Assembly (NCBI GenBank): GCA_022457065.1
Contig: JAJGBQ010000004.1
Coordinates: 1,178,001-1,242,000 of the forward strand
Direction: 5' to 3'
DNA length: 64,000 bases
From: Curvularia sp. ZM96
Lineage: Eukaryota; Ascomycota; Dothideomycetes; Pleosporales; Pleosporaceae
Translations under genes and position numbers: made by a program
Shown here: positions 43,106 to 56,900 of the stretch, in pieces
Numbering within the stretch: position 1 is the stretch's first letter
How the letters are laid out: the number at the start of each line of letters is the position of its first letter
Notes under the pieces: model-generated
Databases searched by the model: none
Told to the model about the DNA's origin: nothing
What the model saw: only the letters and a program-made list of their open reading frames with translations

Positions 43106-44608
43106 GTTAGCAACGTTCTCCGTCGTTAGCGGCTTGAGGTTCGGTAACGGCGGAGGTTGATGAAGAGAAAGTCGGAAACAGTGACAGAAGGATTAAGTAT
43201 CTGAAAATAGCGTGGATTTCCCTACCATCGGTGAATATCTGTTTAGGCAGAAACAGGAGTGAATGTGACAGGTACGCCGCACGAGGGTGAATGTGAATTA
43301 CAAAACGGCAATATCTAATGTGAAAGCGTCTATTATCCCACGAAGCTGCTCACGTGCGTAGAAGATAGTGGGTAAATCAAACAGGCATCGAAAGCTTGCC
43401 TGATTAGGCTCAGGGTATTGTGTGCAAACGGTCGAGAGGGGTCAAACGGCCTAGACTCGCTTTTTCTTGTAGAAAAGTTAGGGGCTTGGAAAAGGTATTG
43501 TAGAATTTCCAGTCACTTGGAAAGTGAAGCACGTCTATTCTAGTCAATAGTCTCGATGATAGTTATCTCAGTCCTGACAATAGAGAGCATAGCAAACCGG
43601 AGCGGCTACTCAGTGACTTCCAGATAGTTTCTGTCTTCTTAGGCTGATTGCAGCTCACTAACAAATGCCGGGATACGTTATTGTTCAAATCTCATTCAAC
43701 AGTAATGTCAGTATACTAGATGCGTTTGGCTCACATGTACTCTTCATCCTGGGTCGACTAAGCTACCTATACAAGGATAAGACGCTTCTGGTACTATTGT
43801 TGCTCCTGTATCTTTAACTTGTGTTTGCATTCATGCGCCCAGGGCGTTTAGTCTTTCCCGAGGCATTGAGCATACAGCCCTATTCCCAATTGGTGGTACT
43901 AGTTGATTCGCGAGTGACGTGTGCGCCGCCAACCAACGCAACCCCCTGTACCCTCAGCGAAGTATTCATGTCATTGTTCTGCGATGTAGTCGTGTTTTGA
44001 TGGTTAACATATACCAACCGACGTTACGAGTATCGTGTCTACTGAATGGCGCTTTTAGGTGGCTATGTTTATGACAAATTCAATCCGCATAAAGATAGGA
44101 GCATAATTTGATAAGCCGATCAGTTGAGCAACATCGGCAGGCATGCCAAGGTGCCAGCTATCATGATACTTTGACTGTAGAAGTGATACTTCTAGAAGAT
44201 ATCGCGCATCACGAGGAGAATCTAGTACTGATGTGGTTAGCGTGCGCGCGATTTAGCTTCAAACGTCACCCTTGGTCCAGAGTGAAGCGGCGAATCCACA
44301 TTTTCTTTCTGCTACCTTATCGGCAACCTGCACAATGCTACCAAACTCACCGAGACTACATAAGCATTGCCATTGACTGGGTTTGAAGTTCTCCAAGTAC
44401 GTTTTCTGAACGTGCGTCGCGAGTTTCGACAAAGAGCATCACTTGCCCCACCCCCTTCGCGCGCCGCATCCTCTGGTTTGAGACAAATTAAGCTTAGCCA
44501 CCTTCGTCACGCGCAGAGAGGCCCATCACCTCTGGACGCGACCTGCACAACCCGTGCCCTCTACACGGAGCCTCTATTGCTATTCCTGGAGGCTGACAAC
44601 AGCCTCAC
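43106..44608. other. divergent intergenic region, 1.5 kb
   Basis: Between the J-domain gene and the TRP channel gene. I see no open frame with protein-like content, no tRNA and no repeats. Confidence 0.45.
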
Positions 44609-46932
44609 ATGTCAGGCCCAACATCCAACCCAGATTGGAATAAAAGCGGAAGTCCCGCATATGGCACTTTTCCACGATCCCCAACCAACCTTCATGCTAC
44701 ATTCAGCAACGGCAGCAATGACAGCACTGCCATTTTGTCCAGCAATGGAGATGAGGACCTCTCGCCAACACGTAGACCATCTCCACAACGCAAGCCATCC
44801 CGGCATATCGAATTTAGAAAGTACTTGAAACGACCGTATCAGGAGACGCAGCGCACACTGAGCGATGCCTTGAGATCAGCAAAGAGCAGGCAAGAGCAGG
44901 AGACTCTATTACCTGAGGAGGACTACGCAGGAAGCGATGGATGTTTTAACGGCCAAGGGCAGCCGGCGGTTGCGCGAGCAGCAGGTACAAATACCGAGAA
45001 TAGTTATCAAACGTACTTCAACATTCACCGGTAAGCTCGAGTAGTACACGCAATGCCAGATATTGGCGCTAATAGCAAAACAGAATACGAAGACTCATCT
45101 TGGCCGTCATTGAGGATCCCTACACGGTGGACCAACTGCGGGAACCCCGTATGAATGTCCTCATTGTCAAGCCGCTCGTTGATCGTCTTTACGACGAGCA
45201 AGACATATCTATCGTTTACTGTTTGCTTGTGAATCGCATGCAATTCCTACGGGATCAACAATTCCAGCAACACCACCAGACCGTCGATCTCACACGCGCC
45301 AATCTATGCGAGTTGGTCGCCATGAAGATCTTGCGGCGGCATGATGAAGAATCCACGGGCAAAGCCGGCCTACTGCTGCTAGCGCAGATCCTAGTAGCCC
45401 CATTTCAACCCTTTCAGGGAGCGCCTGAGGAGCGATGTCCACCGCGACATGCCTCCGATTACCAGGGCCAAGGCGATAATGATGGCAAGCTTACTGCTTT
45501 GGAAGTTGCCATTGTATCCGAAAGTAAAGTGCTACTCTCCGGTTCTGCGAGTCAGAAAGTCATTGACGCCATCTATCGCGGACGCATTGTATACACGCCA
45601 ACTACGTTCATGGATATTATCCCGGACCACTATAAGTACAAGCCCATCTCGCTATATGACCCACGGAAAGCACCCGTACTCAATCAGTACCGACTCATGG
45701 TACCCAGAACGCGTAACATGATTGAAGTGGTTCAGTTTCTCATACTCTTGGCCTTGTTCTGTTGGTGCATGTCAGCAAGAAAAGATCATTATCTTACCTG
45801 GCCCGAGCTCATCTTTATGGTCTATGGCGGTGGTTGGGTGTTAGACGAGCTGACATCATGTCTTGAGCATGGTTGGGAGGTTCATACACAGGAGCTGTGG
45901 GCTTTCCTAGATGTCACTTTTTCTGGGATATACATCATCTATGTCTGGATGCGGTTTCACGGCTGGCTCATTGGACAAGATGAGACTGGGCGACAGGCTC
46001 TCGATGTCCTTACTGTTGCCTCGCCTATTCTCTTTCCACGCATCGCATTTAATCTAATGCCCGAGAACATGCTTTTCATTGCGCTCAGAGCCATGGTTAA
46101 AGAATTTACGGCACTAAGTCTTATCGCTGTCTGGTGTTTTGGCGGGTTTCTCTTGGCGCTCAAATGGCTGAGCATCAGTAATCCAGCCGTCGGCTATGAA
46201 GAATCACCAAACTCCATTACCATTTCAAAGTGGATGCTGTGGATATGGTTCGGTCTTGATGGCACAGGAATAGACGAAGCACCTCGTTTTCACGAGATTC
46301 TCGGTCCCACCCTGATGGTCATCTACGCGTTTCTAGGTAACACCTTATTCCTGACCGTCCTGGTGTCGATTTTATCAAACACCTTCTCCAAGATCGCAGC
46401 CGATGCGACAGCAGAGATCCAATTTCGTCGGGCCGTTCTGACCTTCGAAGGTGTGAAGTCAGACTCACTTTTCGCCTATCGTCCACCCTTCAATCTTCTT
46501 GCGTTTGTAATACTTCTTCCGCTGAAGTTCATTCTCTCACCTCGCTGGTTTCACAAGATTAACATTACAGCGATTCGAACACTCAATTTCCCTATCCTTT
46601 TATTTATAACCTACTACGAGCGCCGGTCGCTCTGGAAGCCCGTCCGTCAACTCAATGTCAATGGTCCTGGGCCCTCAAAACGGACCACGTTTGGATTCTG
46701 GCACAGCTGGAAACAACTTAGCCCCCACGCCGATTTGCAGGCTGTGTTCGAGGAAGAACCTCCGCCAGACGTAGTGACGCGCATTGAAGAGGAAGATGAC
46801 CTTGAAGATGCCATACTAGAGAACAGTTTCGCGCCGACGGGTGCGGTCGGTACAAGGAGTGTTAGTCCCGGAAGTGCGATGACGGGAAGAAGGCGGAGGC
46901 TAAGTAGTGTTTGGCCTGGACCTGGTGTCTAG
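44609..46932 (+). CDS. YVC1: TRP-type vacuolar cation channel, Yvc1-like
   Basis: Exons 44609..45030 and 45084..46932 (intron 53 nt), giving 756 aa; yeast Yvc1 is 675. The first 140 residues are a disordered polar cytosolic region with Ser-Pro sites (LSPTRRPSPQRKPSR). The conserved Yvc1 N-terminal domain follows (ISIVYCLLVNRMQFLRDQ, NLCELVAMKILRRHDEE, GLLLLAQILV). Transmembrane segments start near residue 345 (MIEVVQFLILLALFCWC) and the pore half includes WMLWIWFGLDGTGIDEAP and LMVIYAFLGNTLFLTVLVSIL. An acidic C-terminal stretch (EEEDDLEDAILE) matches the calcium-sensing tail of Yvc1. The channel releases vacuolar calcium on hyperosmotic or mechanical stress. Confidence 0.92.
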
Positions 46933-47638
46933 GATGATTTTTGTACTAAGGAGAGTGTACGTGTACGAGAGAAACGAGATTGTGTGATTCGGGTACTTTT
47001 CAGGAGTTGTGGCATATTTTTTGATCATGTACTCTTAAAAGCGTAACCACACTATCTCATGAATTTCACGATTCGAACTGGAGTTGGTTTTCAAAGACTC
47101 TTCTCTCTCTTTCGTTCTTCGCGCACTTGGTAGCTGTCATCTTTAACCCAATTTGGATGACATCCCCGCACTAACCAATGACGGATGCTAACACTCGACG
47201 CCCACCCAACGCGTTACCCCCAGCATATTAGCAACACGCACGCCTATCTAGACCGCGGCCTAATAATCGATTTACATTACCCCCAGCTTTGCTCCCTTCT
47301 TCCTTTAGGGCTCATCTCTGTCAACCCGCGGCCTTGAAAGAAAAATTTGTCACCATATTGCGCGGCCGCCACGGCGCCAACCGCACTTTGTTTGTCCGAC
47401 GGATAAGACGACGCAACAGAGCGAGCGCAACGCAACAAGAGATAGCAACTGTGGGGAATAGCTTCTGTCCTAGTGACTCACCGGCTTGCAGATATCTCCT
47501 TTCTTCATTGACTCCATCCGTGTCATCATCTACTGTGACACATATAAAAGAGAGCCAGAGCCAGGCCTTAGCCAGACTCGTCTGTTTTCGTCACATACAT
47601 ACACACGTACTCCAGGATAACCGTTTGATAAACCCATA
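46933..47638. other. promoter region of D-serine dehydratase gene
   Basis: About 0.7 kb. A TATAAAA-type word (CATATAAAAG, 47541) lies about 95 bp before the ATG at 47639. The open frame 47289..47639 overlaps it and has no domain. Confidence 0.5.
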
Positions 47639-49205
47639 ATGTCCGATACCATGTCCTCCCTACAGAACTACCCTCTCTCATCTCGCTCCTCACTCGCCAC
47701 ACAATTCGTGGGCAAGCGGCTTGAAGATCTGGCCACACCGGCCGTGGTGCTGGACCGAGCCCTTATCCGACGAAACTGCGATGCCATGCTGCAGGTCTGC
47801 AAGCAATTGGGCGTAGGATTCCGAGCACATGTTAAGACTCACAAGACGCTTGAGCTGGCAAAGTTGCAGGCGGGGAAAGATGGAGCGGCCAACTTTATTG
47901 TTAGTACGATTATAGAGGCGGAGCATTTGGCGTCTTTGGTTGCAGAGGAACAGGGGAAGGGAAGGGAGGCGAACGTATGTCGAATTTCTCTTTCCTGCGT
48001 GTTGTTTTTGCGTCCATGTTGACTTGTTTGCATGATACAGCGCTCTCGAGCGTGTTTTCTGTGCGCCTTTCATTGCTTCTTCGTTCTCAAGTTGGAAAGA
48101 ACAAAAGATAAGAATTAGCTCACTAACGCCAAGTCTACAGATACTATATGGCGTCCCAGTCCCTCAATCCGGAATACCACGTCTGCTTTCCTTGGCTGAG
48201 AAACTTCAGCCGCGATCTATCAGCATCATACTTGACAACCAAGATGCGTTCCTCAAGTTCGCGGAGAAACTTGCTGCGTCGACAAGCCAAGTCGAGCTTG
48301 GCATCTTTATTAAGATCGATACTGGCTACCAACGCGCTGGAGTCAAGACGACTTCTCCAACCTTCCCATCACTTGTTGAGACAGTTGTGTCAAAAACGCA
48401 AGAAAGCGGATCCAAGTGTTTCTTCCAAGGCTTTTACAGCCATTTCGGCCATAGTTACGCTGGATCTTCGGAGAGTGACGCTGCAGATGGCCTGATCGAA
48501 GAGCTAGTTGGGCTGGAAGCAGCAGCCCAAGCCGTCCCGGCGAATTTTAATAGAAAGCTGGTGCTGAGCGTTGGTGCGACACCCACTGCAACAGCAGCTC
48601 AGAACATGCTTTCCAGCTCTTCTCCGAGAGTTCAAGAGTTTCAGACGGTGCTTTCGCGGCTCCAAAAGGAGCATGCTGTTGAATTGCACGCTGGCGTGTA
48701 TCCAGTGTTGGACTGCCAACAAGTCGCAACACACGCGCGACCACCCACGTCTTCGTCCGAAGCGACGTCAGCATTTCAGCCACTGTCCAAGTCCAACATT
48801 GGCATCCGCATGCTGCTGGAAGTAACAAGTGTATACAACGAACGATCCAAACCTGAAGCTATGGTATCAGCCGGCTCTCTTGCCATGGGCCGAGAACCTT
48901 GTAAATCCTACTCAGGGTGGGGCATCGTCACGCTTGACCTGGGCAACGCCTCCGCCAAGCACGTCTACGATGAGCAGCAAGGCAAAACGGGATGGATTGT
49001 TGGCCGCATCAGCCAAGAACATGGCATCCTGACCTGGGAAGGTGACAGGGGTGAGTGTAACGAGCTCTCAATTGGAGACAAGGTGATGGTATGGCCAAAC
49101 CATGCATGTGTGGCAGGAGCAGGGTTTGGTTGGTATCTAGTTGTTGATTCTGATGAGGGTGGTGAGACGATGGTAGATGTCTGGGTACGATGGCGGGGAT
49201 GGTAG
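47639..49205 (+). CDS. DSD1: D-serine dehydratase, PLP- and zinc-dependent
   Basis: Exons 47639..47974 and 48141..49205 (intron 166 nt, GTATGT, CTAAC branch, CTACAG), giving 466 aa. Alanine-racemase-like fold type III N-terminal domain: LATPAVVLDRALIRRNC and the PLP-lysine motif FRAHVKTHKT (Lys66). Later blocks are KIDTGYQRAGV, GFYSHFGHSY and SVGATPTAT. The C-terminal D-serine-dehydratase-like domain carries the zinc ligands His433 and Cys435 (PNHACVAGAG). The enzyme converts D-serine to pyruvate and ammonia. The residues needed for both cofactors are intact. Upstream ATG codons at positions 1 and 5 are both usable. Confidence 0.93.
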
Positions 49206-51149
49206 ACTAGAAAAGCAAGGTTGGTCCGCCCGGAATTAATATATGTGCATATGCATATGCGCCGTTGCGCCTGGTTCGTCGTTCTGACCCTGCATCTTCA
49301 GCATATCTGTTGTCAGCAAAGCCAGTAGATAAGCTACTGTATGGGGCATGTTCTTTCTTACTACTTCGTACATGTGCTGGGTGTGTGCCTGTGACCTGTT
49401 TCAACATCATCTTAGGTTTGATTCTAAGATTCAGTCAGCAAGCAAATGCTGCTTATGGGGCGGCGCTTCAGGCAACCCATGCGACGGAACACCTGCTATT
49501 TCTACTGAACCACCCGTCAAATCTGACATGCTGCTTCGCGCGAGTCGTGTATCATGACTCCAAGCTTTGGAGACTCATAAAAGTACGTATTCGATACGAA
49601 GTGAAATCTATCTAGCATACCAGAGTATTAATCTCGGAAATATATGGGGTTTGGCGGTCAATCCTCGTTTCCATAAAGCCGCGAAAAAGCCTATGAGATT
49701 GTATCCTCACGTGACCTAAAGCTATTCATTTTGTGCCATTGTAACAAAGTAATCCTAAAGCATGGTAGAAGCCCTACTACATACACCTGGTCGATGCGGC
49801 CTGACGAGTTTGGCGCTGCGTACATATGTCGGCGCGGGACTTTAGGAGCGGGCCTTTCAGCCCCGTCATTGTGACAGGTGGCATGCATTGCCTGTGTTCA
49901 ACCAACCAGCCTCTGGGGGCTCGAAACATTTCCATCAAGCTTTTTTCGTCCGGGGCACAAAGCCCCCCCTAAACTTAGTGTGGGAAAGGCGTCGCGCAAC
50001 TTTGCACGTGGCATAGCAAATGATGAGCGATAGCGAAGATGAGCTGGCATCGTAAGCGACGACACACACTGAGAGGCTTTGGTGTCGCTTGCAAGGTGAT
50101 GAGATGGCAGAAGTCGCCTTGGTCGCTACACAATCACAGTGTCACATTTTACGCGTGTAGGTACATAGTTTGAACCGTCGAGCAGTAGCGGCTTGAATGC
50201 CGGGCCCCGTCGTGCCGGGCCCGGTTGATGACGTTGGCGATGGGCTGCGGTGTTTCAGCTAACAAGGTATCCACGGTGGAGGGTTGCCCATCAGCGCAGG
50301 CGGTAACTCTTCGGCGCGGAAAAGCGAGCGACAGGACGGCATGCCGCCACTGCTCAGGGCGGGCGGCCTTGGGACGATCCAGGCCGTTGCTTCTTCCTGT
50401 CCCTGGTCTGGTGCTGGCGGCTGCATTGCATATCTTCTAGCGCAACAGGTGAGGGGTGAGATTGGGAAAAACAAAGCCAGGACGAGTTTGCCGTCTGCTG
50501 CCCCTAGCCCCGACCAAGCGTAAGACGAGAGGGACACAGCAGAAGGCATGCATGTGCTGTCGCGTGTGTCGGGGCGGCAGAAGCCGGAGGGAGCTGGAGA
50601 CGTGCTGGCTGGTTGCTGTTGGGACGAATGGTGATGGCTGGCTGTGGTGGCGAGGCGGGTTCCCCCGCCCTGCTTTGGCGTCCCAGCCGTCACGGGCACT
50701 AAGGGATGTAGCCAAACTTATTCGGGGCAAGCCCTGCGCACCACCTGCAGCATCCTCCTGGCGACCAGAAGGGCTCCCCTGTGGCCTGTGACCTGATGAC
50801 TGACGAACCAAAGACGCCCTGGACGTTTGGGACCGTGTCCGTTGTCCAGTCTACTTTCCGCCATCTCCGACACATCTTAACATTTCCATCGCTTGCGCCG
50901 TTAAACCCCCTCCCCCCACAATGCCAGTTTCCGGGATGCGTCTTTGTTAGGAGACCCCTGTGGATGCCCGCCCCAAGACACCTCGGCATCTCGATTCTTC
51001 AGTCGCGCGTCCGTGTATACCGCCCTGAGGCCTTTGAAGCGTGAGACGACGACCGGAATTGGCTTTGTAGCACCACAGGTCCCCCGAGCTGATAGCCTCC
51101 TCTTGGCCCTTGGGGGCCCACCACCCACCGCCCTCGTCGTTACATCACC
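49206..51149. other. intergenic, 1.9 kb, GC-rich part
   Basis: Overlapping open frames on both strands from 50225 to 51377 reflect GC content and no frame shows a family feature. A perfect direct repeat GCCGGGCCC occurs at 50199 and 50214, the second embedded in a GC palindrome. Nothing else is seen. Confidence 0.45.
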
Positions 51150-53013
51150 ATGGTTCCCCTTCGACGGCCGTCCCAAAGAAGTCACCGTAGCCCCGAAGAC
51201 CGCGACGCCTACGCATGGCAAGACGAGCGCGACAAACGCATCATGACGGCCACCTTCCCCATCCATCCCATAGCCTCCATGCAGGCCCCCTTCGAAGAGT
51301 CGATGCTCGACGCCACTGGCGAGACAGGCCACGTCCCCTTCGTAGCCCCCAAGAGAGGCGTCAAGACCCGGCAGCAATTGTTGTGTAGAGACGAAAACGC
51401 CCTCGAACCCTCATGGAACTTCACCTATAGCTGTCACTGGCGGCACAACCCAAAGGGCAAGTTCCATGCTTTGACCAAAACAATCGCGCAGATCATATTT
51501 GGTGTCCACCTGTTACATCAGCATCTGGAGAAGTCCGTGGCCGACGTGGCAGACATTCTGCTCAAGCATGTCAATGAGCTTGACAGCTTTCTGCAGAGGG
51601 CGAATGAAGATCTAGAAAGCAGCATGAAGGACATGCTGTTCCGTCACAAATGTCTCAAGGTGCCCATGGAACACGTAAACGAATTTGACCGCCTGCTCGA
51701 GGATCGCTCCTATCGTGCCCAGCTACTCGACGGCAATATCGTAATCGAACGCACTATTGGACGCATGTCGCAACTATTGAACGATTACCTTGTCGATATC
51801 AACATATTCCGTGAAGCGAACCAGGAGCTTGACATGTACTTGGCTGACGTGGGGGACGCGTGGACATATCGAAACGAGGATATTGGACGGATATATTCTG
51901 CCATGTGTGGCAATACTGGAGGCTGGTCGCAGTTCTTGCAGAGTCTGGTCGCCAAAGCGGAAAGGTTGGGTGTTGTGCTCGTACAAGTCAGCAGCTACTG
52001 TAACGAGATTGAGAAGCGCTGTGGTGCTGCCAGTCGTCGAAGCTTGGTAAGATTGCCTGCTGTCTTTCAACATTATATCCAAGTTACTTGGTACTTCGTT
52101 TGCTTCAGAGTACTGATGTTGTTAGATTGCAACGCGCACGTCGTCTCGGAATTCGTCCAACTCGCGGGAGGGTCGTCCATTTCGGAATTTTGCGAATAAT
52201 AAGCCTCTGCCTACACCGCCTCCTGAGCGCCCTCCCTTCATGAGTGCTTCGTCTTCCGGTCGGGAAACGCCAGCGGGATTTGGAACGCCTCAGCGACATT
52301 CCACAATCAAGGCCAAGCCCCAGCACCAGTCGGAAATTGTCGAAAAATCCGACTCTGTTACTCAGACCCCAAAGCGGAGCCAGGACTCATCCACAGCGTC
52401 AGCAGTATCCAGTGCTGACGTGCATGTGCAACGTCAGACAGACCAGCATGAGTATTACCAGGGAACCTGGTACAACGACGAGGAACGTGGAAGAACGACG
52501 CCGTTAGCAGAGCCCAATAATACACACCAGTCTACGGGACTCCAGGAGAACCCTTCGCCTTCCAACGTGCCTGCTGATGAAAAAACGTCAACATCTAAGC
52601 ATGCGGACACGAAACCAGATGCTGAGGATAGCAGCCCCCCTTTGACTGCCAAGGATTCTGCTTACTCATCAGTCTCTGATGCATCGGCCATGTCCCCAGG
52701 TTATGCGTCGCCACGATCAGCCTCGTCCATGTCATCGCGACAAACGGCACAGTTTGGCCTATTTCCCACTCGAAATCTGAGCACCCCCAAGGGCTCCATC
52801 TCTGGCAATCTAGGAGGTTCCAGGTCTCCTGTTCTTGATCAGTCTGACGACTCCTTCCCAAAGCCTGCTGACATGCCAACCCGCCCTCACACTTCCATGT
52901 CCACCCATGCAGATGCCTCCGCTAAGCGGCTGTCAAAACGGAGTAGCTTCACATCCCTCAAACGACTATTCACTAAGAAGAAGTCGGGCGATATTGGTCC
53001 TATTGCTGAGTGA
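51150..53013 (+). CDS. conserved fungal helical protein of unknown function
   Basis: Exons 51150..52046 and 52126..53013; the 79-nt intron (GTAAGA...GTTAG) lies between codons; 594 aa. Residues about 100-300 form a helical, probably coiled-coil domain with aromatic anchors (HLEKSVADVADILLKHVNELDSF, EFDRLLEDRSYRAQLL, YLADVGDAWTYRNEDIG, QFLQSLVAKAERLGVVLVQV). Residues 300-594 are Ser/Thr/Pro-rich and disordered, ending in a short basic segment (KRLSKRSSFTSLKRLFTKKKSG) that could bind membranes or be phosphorylated. I cannot name the family. The acceptor at CTTCAG (52109) is an alternative but gives a frame with no long continuation. Confidence 0.75.
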
Positions 53014-53955
53014 TATCCGTTTCCTTTGATCTCCATTCCATCATGTGCAATTCTTTGACCTCGTATGGCGTTGCATGGCTTTATACCCCATTTGACTGCG
53101 TACTGCTCGTTTTGTGCATTTCCGATGCTGTCGTCTACGACGCGGTCGGTAGTCGGCAGTCTTAGCGGTCGACAGAAGTTCTTAATTGTATATATTCATA
53201 TTTCTCTCTCCTTATCGTATTCTTATGACGAGCTATGCGGAGTCTGTTTTGCTTGGTAGGCAGACTTTCTTGGTAAGAAAGGTGCCGTTGCGTGGGAAGT
53301 TTTCAATGGATCGAGGGTCAGCTTTTGTGCTTGTTTGGGGGAATTTCTGGCTGTAATCGAGGCTGGCGCTGGAGATGGGTGACGTGGGAGAAGCGTGGTC
53401 TGCGGTGGTTGATCAGAAGCTTTGAAAGAGGAGGCTCGTGGCCATGTGGATGGCACTGGTATTGTTTGAGGTTCTTCTGCTGCAGCAAACATCTCAAAGG
53501 TGCAGTATACCCGGCGTAAGTAGGAAACAATCTCTCAAGCACGTACGCTGCTCGTTTTCTTTTCGTCTTTAATTGCTGTCATCTCTGGTGTCTGCTCCTT
53601 CCGGTTAGGCTATCGTGGGGAGAGCGGTTCTAGTCGTGGTAGATGTAGAGTAGGCGCGAGCTTCACTATCAAAATAGCGTCTCCACCTGACTCTCTCCGC
53701 CTCCTCCTCCAGCCTATCGAAGACACCCATATCGCCAACACCATTCCGTTTCCTATAGGGATGCTGACAGGGGTCGCATAAGTCTTTCCTATTCTCATCT
53801 CCCTTGGATATTTGCTCTCGGTGCAGCATAGCCTTCTCTTTCTTGCCGTACTGATAGCTTGTCCATCATTCACCGCACAATCATAAACAGAAGCAAGCCC
53901 GGCACGGCAAGGCTTCCTGCACCACACTTGGTACTTTCGACGGCATCTCATCATC
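53014..53955. other. intergenic
   Basis: 0.9 kb between two plus-strand genes. No gene recognised; the minus frame overlapping the next gene's start (53610..54185) reads the octapeptide repeat in antisense and is a shadow. Confidence 0.45.
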
Positions 53956-56900
53956 ATGAACCCTACAAGAGATAACGAGGTGCTCTCCGATCGAGACCCA
54001 AACAACGGTGGTGGTCGCACGTCGAGAGGCTCCAACAGATCAGGTCTGAGTCGGTCACCAGGCAAAAAGGCACCTGCAACCTCAGCTAAAACGGCACCTG
54101 CAGCATCAGAGAAGACTGCGCCTGTAGCATCAGAGAAGACTGCGCCTGCCGCATCAGAGAAAACCGCGCCTCCAGCCTCAGGCAAAATCGCATCTCCAGC
54201 CTCCAGCTCTAACCTCCCAGCTCTTTTTGGTCATGGCATCACTTCTATGCTCCGCACCGAAACAGAATTGGGCGACTTGGGCGACATTGTCTTCGGCAAC
54301 TTGTCTGGCTCCAGCAGCAGACAGCACCGCACACAGTGGCATGGCGCCTATAATATGTCGGCAAGTTCTTCAAAGTCCATATCATCCAGTAGAGCGAGCA
54401 GGCCCTTCCCTGGATACTCTTCGTCGTCTTCAGTACCGAGATACTTGACCGTACCAAATGGCCGTCAGTATGGCGCAATCAATAACCCACCGGCGATGCC
54501 GAATCTCCATTCATCGTCACCACCGGAAATGATCGAAAATCGAGATCCCAATCGCTCGCAGTCGACGACACGTACCGTGCAGTCTCCTTACAGCGTCTCA
54601 GCCGACAGGTCCCATACAAGCCTGCGCCAAGCACATAATTTGCGGCCTCATAATTCATATACTCACCTCGCCTCTCATAGGGGTGGGCCCGGGTCGTCAA
54701 CACTAAACAATTGGCCGACCTCATCTGCCTTGAACGACAACATAGGCCTGCCCTCGCAAGCTTCACACAACGCTGAGGGGCAGAGACCATCGACTGGTAG
54801 TTACAGTCATACGTACGTCAACACAGGGCATCCTCAGAATTCGAGGGGTCAATCGAATGTAGGACGAGGACAATCGAATCGTATTTTAGGTCAGGCGCAT
54901 AATCTGGGCCAAATAAGGGTCAGACTTCCGTATCAGCCGTCATCGCGGAGTCTCGAAGGCCGGCATGGAGAAATGGAAGCGTTCCCTCCTTTTGATGGTA
55001 CGGCATACGATGAGCGATTGGACAGTCTGCATGCTGGCAAGCTCCAGTCCCACCGCCACCGATCGGAGAGCAGACACGCGGATCATCTTTCCGAGCCCTT
55101 TGCATTGCCAGCAAACCACAAGCAATACGTTGCAGTCGAACAGGCTGACTCCAAGAGATCTGTGGCTGGTCCTGCGTCCAGTAATTCGACATACTTGCGT
55201 ACCAATCCTGATGCCTTGTCATGTGACACGACTGCTTCTCTGGTTTCAAATGATGGCAGATCCATCGAAGTGCTGCGCCGCCCGGTTGACATGGAGAAAA
55301 CGGAATCCAAGGACATAGGCTTTGAGCCATCGAATCTCTGTTTCTCTGTCGCAGGTTCAATGCCAGCAGCCACTCGTGGTGAGTCAAAAGAGGAGATGAC
55401 CAATAAGGCTGCCAGCAATCCCAACAGTGCTGCAGGTCCCAGAAAGAGCAAAGAGGATAGCGTGCCTGGTGTGCCGGCCGAGTTTGTAAGAGGCGGTTCA
55501 GATGTCCCAATTGACGAATTATGCGGAAACGGTACGCCTTCAGAGAGACACGGTGGTGTATTGGAGTATGCAGTAGCTTCCACGAGGACTGGCATGAGGC
55601 CATCACCAGTTATCACACAAGTTATGAGTGACCATGCTCAAGAGTCGTGGGATGAGCGATCTTTCAAGTCGTGTACAAGCCTACCGGACGAATCACCAGG
55701 TCCAGCAGGACCCGAACCTGGTAAAAGTAGTGAAGAATATCCCGCATCAACTCCCAACGTCTTGCCTCGGCAAGGAGAGCACCTTATGGATCCGGATACC
55801 TACTCTTGTCCAACTGTGAAAGGCGCTACTGGCCCCGACTCTGTTGGTCTTCAACCGTCACCCCAAGCTCATTTATCCAGACCAGCGACAATGGGCGTAA
55901 GAAATACCAGAATTAATTTGGGGGTCCATCCACCTAGATCAGCTGTGGCCCGAAAGCCCTTACCTGTATATTCAACCCAGGATCATTTTCCGTGCCTCTC
56001 TCAAGACTCTCGTGCAACTCGCGTGGGTAATTCTTCCGAGGGTAGTCTGAGAAACAGCCAGGCCAACACTCGTCTGGGGCAGGATGGCCGTACTGCATCA
56101 GACGTAGGTATTGGCCCTCGACATGCTTCTCGGCGCTCAGCTACGGTTATTGGATCTCACCGCAACTCGCTGTCTCCGACACGATTGACGGATATACAAG
56201 AGGATAGTATCCAAGAAGATGGTGCGGCCGACCTTGAGCTTTCCAGGCATCGATACCCTGGCCAGTTGCATTGTCTTTCTGATCTGAAGGAGGAGTCGCA
56301 TGATGGCTTCAATGCCCAATCCATGTTTGGCGCGCCGCCGGGTATGCAGACTTTGGGCGAGGATCTGGACAATGTCTCTAAGTCATCGACAGTGTCACAC
56401 CGACGTAGTGATACGGACAGCAACGCGAGTGATGCCTTCACTCAATCACGCGGGTTGACTCCGATGCAGCCCGGCCAAGTTGATCTGTCTGATGAGTTGT
56501 CCGGCAATGTTGGCCTCCGCCAATCTCGTTCGGTGGAGCAGGTGCCCTATGTATCGCAAAAGTTGAATAGAGGTAGTCTATCGAGGCCTGCGGCGGCTGG
56601 TGAGGTGCAACGTCAGCGAATATCGCTTGCTGAAGTGGAGGAGGTTGAGCGGGCGGCGCTCTCAATGCAGCCTGTTGCTACTTTGGGCTTGTCAGAGATG
56701 CATCGTGCTTGCTCGCCGGGGCTCGTGACGGATATCGAGGGTTTGACTCTACCTTCAGTAGGAGGACTTACACAGAGCCCGTCAGCGTCTTCTCCATCAT
56801 TGAAGGAGACCCGTAAGCGTTGTGAATCTACAGAGTCTCTGTTCAAGGAAAGGGTTGATCGTACTCACCCTGCCCAGAAGCGCTCGTCTGCTCGTCTTGG

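Noticed and set aside
50225..51377. Several overlapping open frames on both strands
   Set aside because: GC-rich DNA with stops rare in all frames; none has family features or a consistent codon pattern.
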